Shown: in pieces, positions 4,710-6,264 of the stretch
Layout of the letters: each line of letters starts with the position of its first letter
How positions within the stretch are numbered: position 1 is the first letter of the stretch
Assembly: GCA_947259605.1 (NCBI GenBank)
Contig: CAMYMX010000225.1
Coordinates: 1-6,264 of the forward strand
Length of the DNA stretch: 6,264 bases
DNA from: an uncultured Polyangiaceae bacterium
Lineage (GTDB): Bacteria > Myxococcota_A > Polyangia > Polyangiales > Houyiibacteriaceae
Direction of reading: 5' to 3'
The notes under the pieces: generated by a model
Database searches by the model: none
What the model saw: the letters and a program-made list of their open reading frames with translations, nothing else
What the model was told of the DNA's origin: nothing
Translations under genes and position numbers: made by a program

Positions 4710-6264
4710 TGGCGAACGAAGGACTCAGCATCGAGAAGCGCAGCGACGGCGTGGCCATCGTTCGCATGGACATTCCGGGCGAAGCGATGAACACGCTCAA
4801 GAGCGACTTCATCGAAACCTTCACCGAAGCGTTCAGCTCCATCGAGAACGATCCAGATATCGAGGCGGTCGTGTTCACGTCGGGCAAAAAGGACAGCTTC
4901 ATCGCCGGCGCCGACATCACCATGCTCGAAGCCGTGACCAGCGCCGAGGAAGGCGAGCGGGTCTCCCGCGAGGGCCACAAGGTGATGAACCGGATCGAGA
5001 ACTGTCCGAAGCCCGTCGTCGCGGCCATCCATGGCGTTGCGCTCGGTGGCGGCCTCGAAGTCGCCCTGGCCTGTCACGCCCGCGTGGCGACCGACAGCAA
5101 GAAGACCCAGCTCGGCCTTCCGGAGGCCCAGCTCGGCCTTCTTCCCGGGGGCGGCGGCACCCAGCGGCTTCCTCGGCAAATTGGAGTGCAGGCTGCGCTC
5201 GACATGATGCTGACCGGCAAGAATGTCGCCGCGAAGAAGGCGCTCAAGCTCGGCTTGGTCGACGAGGTGGTTCCGCCATCGATCCTTCTCGAAACCGCCG
5301 CGGCCCTGGCGCTCAAACGGGTTGGCCATGTGCCCCATCGGGAGAGCTTTATCGAGCAGCTCCGCGACAAAGATGCTGTCACGGAGTTCGCGCTTTCGAA
5401 AAACCCCGTGGGGCGCAAAATCCTGTTCGACCAGGCTCGCAAGCAGTTGCACAAGCAGACCCGCGGCAACTACCCCGCGCAGGATTTGATCATCGACATC
5501 GTGAAGACGGGCCTCGAGGACGGCTTCGAGGCAGGTCTGGCAGCCGAGGCGCGCGGCTTTGGTCGTCTGCTCACGACGCCGGAAGCGGCCAACCTGATGA
5601 GCATCTTTTTCGCGACGACCGCGCTGAAGAAGGACTCAGGCGTGGACGACCCGAACGTCGAGCCTCGCGAGGTCAAGAGGGTCGGCATGCTCGGCGCCGG
5701 ACTCATGGGCGCCGGCATCGCCTACGTCACGACCGCGGTTGCCAAAATTCCGGTGCGCCTCAAGGACCGGGATGCCGACGGTGTGATGGCGGGCCTTCGC
5801 TACATTCGCGGCATCATCGACGGACGCGTCAAGCGCAGGCGGCTCAGCGAACGGCAGGCCGACGCGCTGATGCTCCAGACGACGGGAACGACGAGCTACG
5901 AAGGCTTCCAAGACATCGACGTGGTGATCGAAGCGGTGTTCGAAGACCTCTCGCTGAAGGAGAAAATGGTCCACGACGTCGAGGAGGCGGGCCCGGACGA
6001 CGTGATTTTCGCGTCGAACACCTCCTCGCTGCCGATCACGATGATCGCCGCGGCGAGCAAGCACCCCGAAACGGTCATCGGGATGCACTACTTCTCGCCT
6101 GTCCACAAAATGCCGCTGCTCGAGATCATCGTCACCGACAAGACCGCCGACTGGGTCACCGCGACCTGCGTCAAGCTCGGGAAGAAACAGGGCAAGCACG
6201 TCATCGTCGTGAAGGACGGCGTCGGTTTCTACACGAGCCGAGTGCTCGCCCCGATGATGAACGA
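4709..6264 (+). CDS. fadJ: Beta-oxidation alpha subunit FadJ (enoyl-CoA hydratase/3-hydroxyacyl-CoA dehydrogenase), 3' end outside window
   Basis: The frame is open from ATG 4709 to the right edge, giving 518 codons of an expected total of about 710-760. Residues 1-190 are an enoyl-CoA hydratase domain: FIAGAD (64-69) and ALGGGLE (111-117) form the oxyanion hole, and Glu117 and Glu139 (GLPEA) are the catalytic pair. A linker leads to the NAD-binding domain of 3-hydroxyacyl-CoA dehydrogenase, with GAGLMGAG (329-336), SNTSSLPI (436-443), catalytic His460 in IGMHYFSP and Glu472 in LLEII. The position that is Asn in many dehydrogenases (NR-L) is Ser510 in FYTSRVLAP. The opening IPGEAMNTLKSDF resembles E. 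coli FadJ, while GMHYFSP and KDGVGFYTSR recall the mitochondrial trifunctional protein alpha chain. GGAGG at 4697-4701, inside the end of fadI, is well spaced for the start. Hydration and oxidation products pass to FadI. The C-terminal dehydrogenase domains lie beyond the window. Confidence 0.94.
   Translation, partial: MANEGLSIEKRSDGVAIVRMDIPGEAMNTLKSDFIETFTEAFSSIENDPDIEAVVFTSGKKDSFIAGADITMLEAVTSAEEGERVSREGHKVMNRIENCPKPVVAAIHGVALGGGLEVALACHARVATDSKKTQLGLPEAQLGLLPGGGGTQRLPRQIGVQAALDMMLTGKNVAAKKALKLGLVDEVVPPSILLETAAALALKRVGHVPHRESFIEQLRDKDAVTEFALSKNPVGRKILFDQARKQLHKQTRGNYPAQDLIIDIVKTGLEDGFEAGLAAEARGFGRLLTTPEAANLMSIFFATTALKKDSGVDDPNVEPREVKRVGMLGAGLMGAGIAYVTTAVAKIPVRLKDRDADGVMAGLRYIRGIIDGRVKRRRLSERQADALMLQTTGTTSYEGFQDIDVVIEAVFEDLSLKEKMVHDVEEAGPDDVIFASNTSSLPITMIAAASKHPETVIGMHYFSPVHKMPLLEIIVTDKTADWVTATCVKLGKKQGKHVIVVKDGVGFYTSRVLAPMMN

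Noticed and set aside
5106..5141. 15-bp perfect direct repeat (5106-5120 and 5127-5141)
   Set aside because: It is in frame, 21 bases apart, and encodes the conserved hydratase segment QLGLPEAQLGLLPG, where the repeated LGL is a normal family feature.
4598..5452. Open frame of 284 codons on the minus strand
   Set aside because: It spans the end of fadI and the hydratase domain of fadJ in antisense. Both plus-strand proteins carry intact catalytic motifs, and the antisense product resembles nothing I know.

Overview
The window looks like a chromosomal segment of a GC-rich, aerobic Gram-negative bacterium. A myxobacterial or other deltaproteobacterial-type host fits best, but this is inferred from base composition, the lipoprotein-type c cytochrome and the fadI-fadJ arrangement; no phylogenetic marker is present. 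No rRNA, tRNA, CRISPR, insertion sequence or phage gene is visible.

Layout. (1) Bases 1-350 hold the 3' end of a glycerophosphodiester phosphodiesterase gene on the plus strand. It is followed after 38 bases by a divergent ribose-phosphate pyrophosphokinase (PRPP synthetase) gene at 389-1315, also plus. (2) Bases 1316-1803 form a 488-base non-coding gap between convergent genes. It carries three copies of a short GC-rich repeat, two of which make a perfect 22-bp inverted repeat, plus a cluster of small hairpins. (3) On the minus strand, moaA (3294-2221) is followed after 15 bases by a small lipoprotein c-type cytochrome gene (2205-1804), a likely two-gene operon. (4) A 122-base divergent promoter region, 3295-3416, separates moaA from a plus-strand fatty acid beta-oxidation operon. 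That operon consists of fadI (3417-4709) and fadJ (from 4709, running off the end of the window), whose stop and start codons overlap by one base.

How the genes work together. FadI (3-ketoacyl-CoA thiolase) and FadJ (enoyl-CoA hydratase plus 3-hydroxyacyl-CoA dehydrogenase) are the beta and alpha parts of a trifunctional complex that performs the last three steps of each beta-oxidation cycle. MoaA makes the first intermediate of molybdenum cofactor. The adjoining haem lipoprotein is an electron carrier that might serve a respiratory or molybdenum enzyme, though none is encoded here. The phosphodiesterase and PRPP synthetase belong to phospholipid turnover and nucleotide precursor supply and have no evident link to the rest.

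Most of the window is ordinary metabolism. The parts most worth a second look are the repeat family at 1316-1780, the altered nucleotide- and PRPP-binding motifs of the PRPP synthetase homologue, and the resemblance of the FadJ dehydrogenase domain to the mitochondrial trifunctional protein. I do not see a convincing new multi-gene system.
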